Of a stretch of 14,445 bases of DNA, positions 14,166-14,445 are shown one piece after another. The DNA comes from Candidatus Bathyarchaeota archaeon B26-1 (GTDB taxonomy: Archaea > Thermoproteota > Bathyarchaeia > Bathyarchaeales > B26-1): contig LUCD01000063.1 in the NCBI GenBank assembly GCA_001593925.1, positions 1 to 14,445 on the forward strand, given 5' to 3'. How positions within the stretch are numbered: the first letter of the stretch is position 1; the number at the start of each line of letters is the position of its first letter. A program made the position numbers and the translations under genes. The notes under the pieces were generated by a model, which did not search any database, was not told where the DNA came from, and was given only the letters and a program-made list of their open reading frames with translations.

Positions 14166-14330
14166 CAGCTTCCACACTTTCGTCAGTTGAAGGCGACCAT
14201 GCTCCACAACCAGACAAAGGACATACTTTACGTGATGAGGTTTCTTGGCCACAGGAACATGATTGAGAGAGGTCTTGAGTATGTCTGCATGGTTGGAGAA
14301 GTCAAGCTCTTCCCCGCTAGGTTCATCTAG
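14163..14330 (+). pseudogene. Remnant of an archaeal tyrosine recombinase (integrase) C-terminus with internal deletion
   Basis: Bounded by stops at 14160-14162 and 14328-14330, the frame reads FRQLKATMLHNQTKDILYV and then MRFLGHRN, very close to the C-terminal catalytic region of archaeal XerC/D-like integrases (family form FRHWKATM.YHKTKDILHV then M.LLGHKN). It continues directly into IERGLEYVC and VGEVKLF, which match the extreme C-terminus (EAGFEYV..VDGVKLFRK). The intervening 30-40 residues, including the nucleophilic tyrosine, are missing, and the upstream HTFRH motif is degraded. The fragment is therefore inactive. No tRNA or attachment site was found nearby. Confidence 0.68.
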
Positions 14331-14343
14331 ACAATGTCCCATC

Positions 14344-14445
14344 CTAGGAAACGGGAGGGGATGAGTATAAACTATTTCTTAGGCTCAGCCTAGAATAGTG
14401 GGATGTGGTTCTAGTCTTGCTGTTGAAGGTCCTCCCGCAATCCTT
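14344..14445 (-). pseudogene. Partial transposase zinc-ribbon region at the right edge
   Basis: The reverse-strand frame entering at 14445 reads KDCGRTFNSKTRTTSHYSRL then SLR, resembling the N-terminal zinc-ribbon stretch of archaeal and bacterial IS1595/IS1-like transposases (CKDCGRTFNDKTGT then an HYS..PLRKW-type sequence). It then diverges (NSLYSSPPVS) and meets TAG at 14346-14344 where the DDE domain should continue. It appears to be a truncated or frameshifted remnant. The upstream part lies outside the window, so the exact family is uncertain. Confidence 0.5.
14376..14395. repeat. Near-perfect short palindrome
   Basis: TAGGCT (14380-14385) and AGCCTA (14387-14392) flank a single C, with partial pairing extending outward (TTC/GAA). 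It lies inside the transposase remnant; a one-base loop makes an RNA hairpin unlikely. Function unknown, possibly chance. Confidence 0.4.

Noticed and set aside
14121..14342. A 73-codon minus-strand frame upstream of the decarboxylase
   Set aside because: It lies antisense to the integrase remnant, covers the decarboxylase promoter and leader, and its peptide has no recognisable domain.
14398..14445. A GTG-start plus-strand frame with a TATA-like TATAAA at 14366-14371, running off the right edge
   Set aside because: The opposite strand gives a recognisable transposase-like zinc ribbon, so this frame is better explained as its shadow.

Overview
The window looks like a chromosomal stretch from a probably thermophilic archaeon, most likely a TACK-type lineage (Thermoproteota or relatives). 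The evidence is TTG and GTG starts, purine-rich Shine-Dalgarno motifs, TATA elements about 25 bp ahead of probable transcription starts, heavy AGG/AGA/ATA codon use, a small archaeal ribbon-helix-helix protein and an archaeal-type integrase remnant. I assign no genus. No tRNA, rRNA or CRISPR array was recognised.

Left and centre (1-9566) hold short, tightly packed transcription units on both strands. Leftward from a promoter near 3335: an Ig-like/nitrilase fusion (2145-3293), then a large heparinase II/III-family protein with a zinc ribbon, open from 2132 to the left edge. Rightward from the same 136-bp divergent gap: an M55 D-aminopeptidase (3430-4242), then a tandem amidohydrolase whose N-terminal half has lost its metal ligands (4252-5856). 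Convergent to these is an ornithine cyclodeaminase/mu-crystallin-family dehydrogenase (start best placed at 6877). Divergent from that gene is a second, membrane-anchored, sequon-rich heparinase II/III-family protein (7049-9566), interrupted by a +1 frame change near 7512.

Centre-right (9567-10322) has little coding capacity. It holds a promoter, a 12-bp inverted repeat in the presumed leader, a 47-residue ribbon-helix-helix protein, a possible 26-27-residue very basic peptide and a cluster of small hairpins. Right (10323-14120) looks more AT-rich. It holds an M81/MlrC-type metallopeptidase-family gene and, convergent to it, a two-gene operon: a fold-type III PLP decarboxylase (DAP-decarboxylase-like with an altered active-site signature) followed by a DUF4213/DUF364 protein. 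The right edge holds two decayed mobile-element pieces: a tyrosine-integrase C-terminus with an internal deletion, and the zinc-ribbon end of a transposase.

No gene here is an obvious housekeeping gene. A common theme, as inference only, is salvage of polysaccharides and unusual, possibly D-amino-acid-containing, peptides: two glycan lyases, a D-aminopeptidase, a nitrilase/amidase, an MlrC-like peptidase, an amino-acid dehydrogenase and a decarboxylase of a family that acts on D-configured centres.
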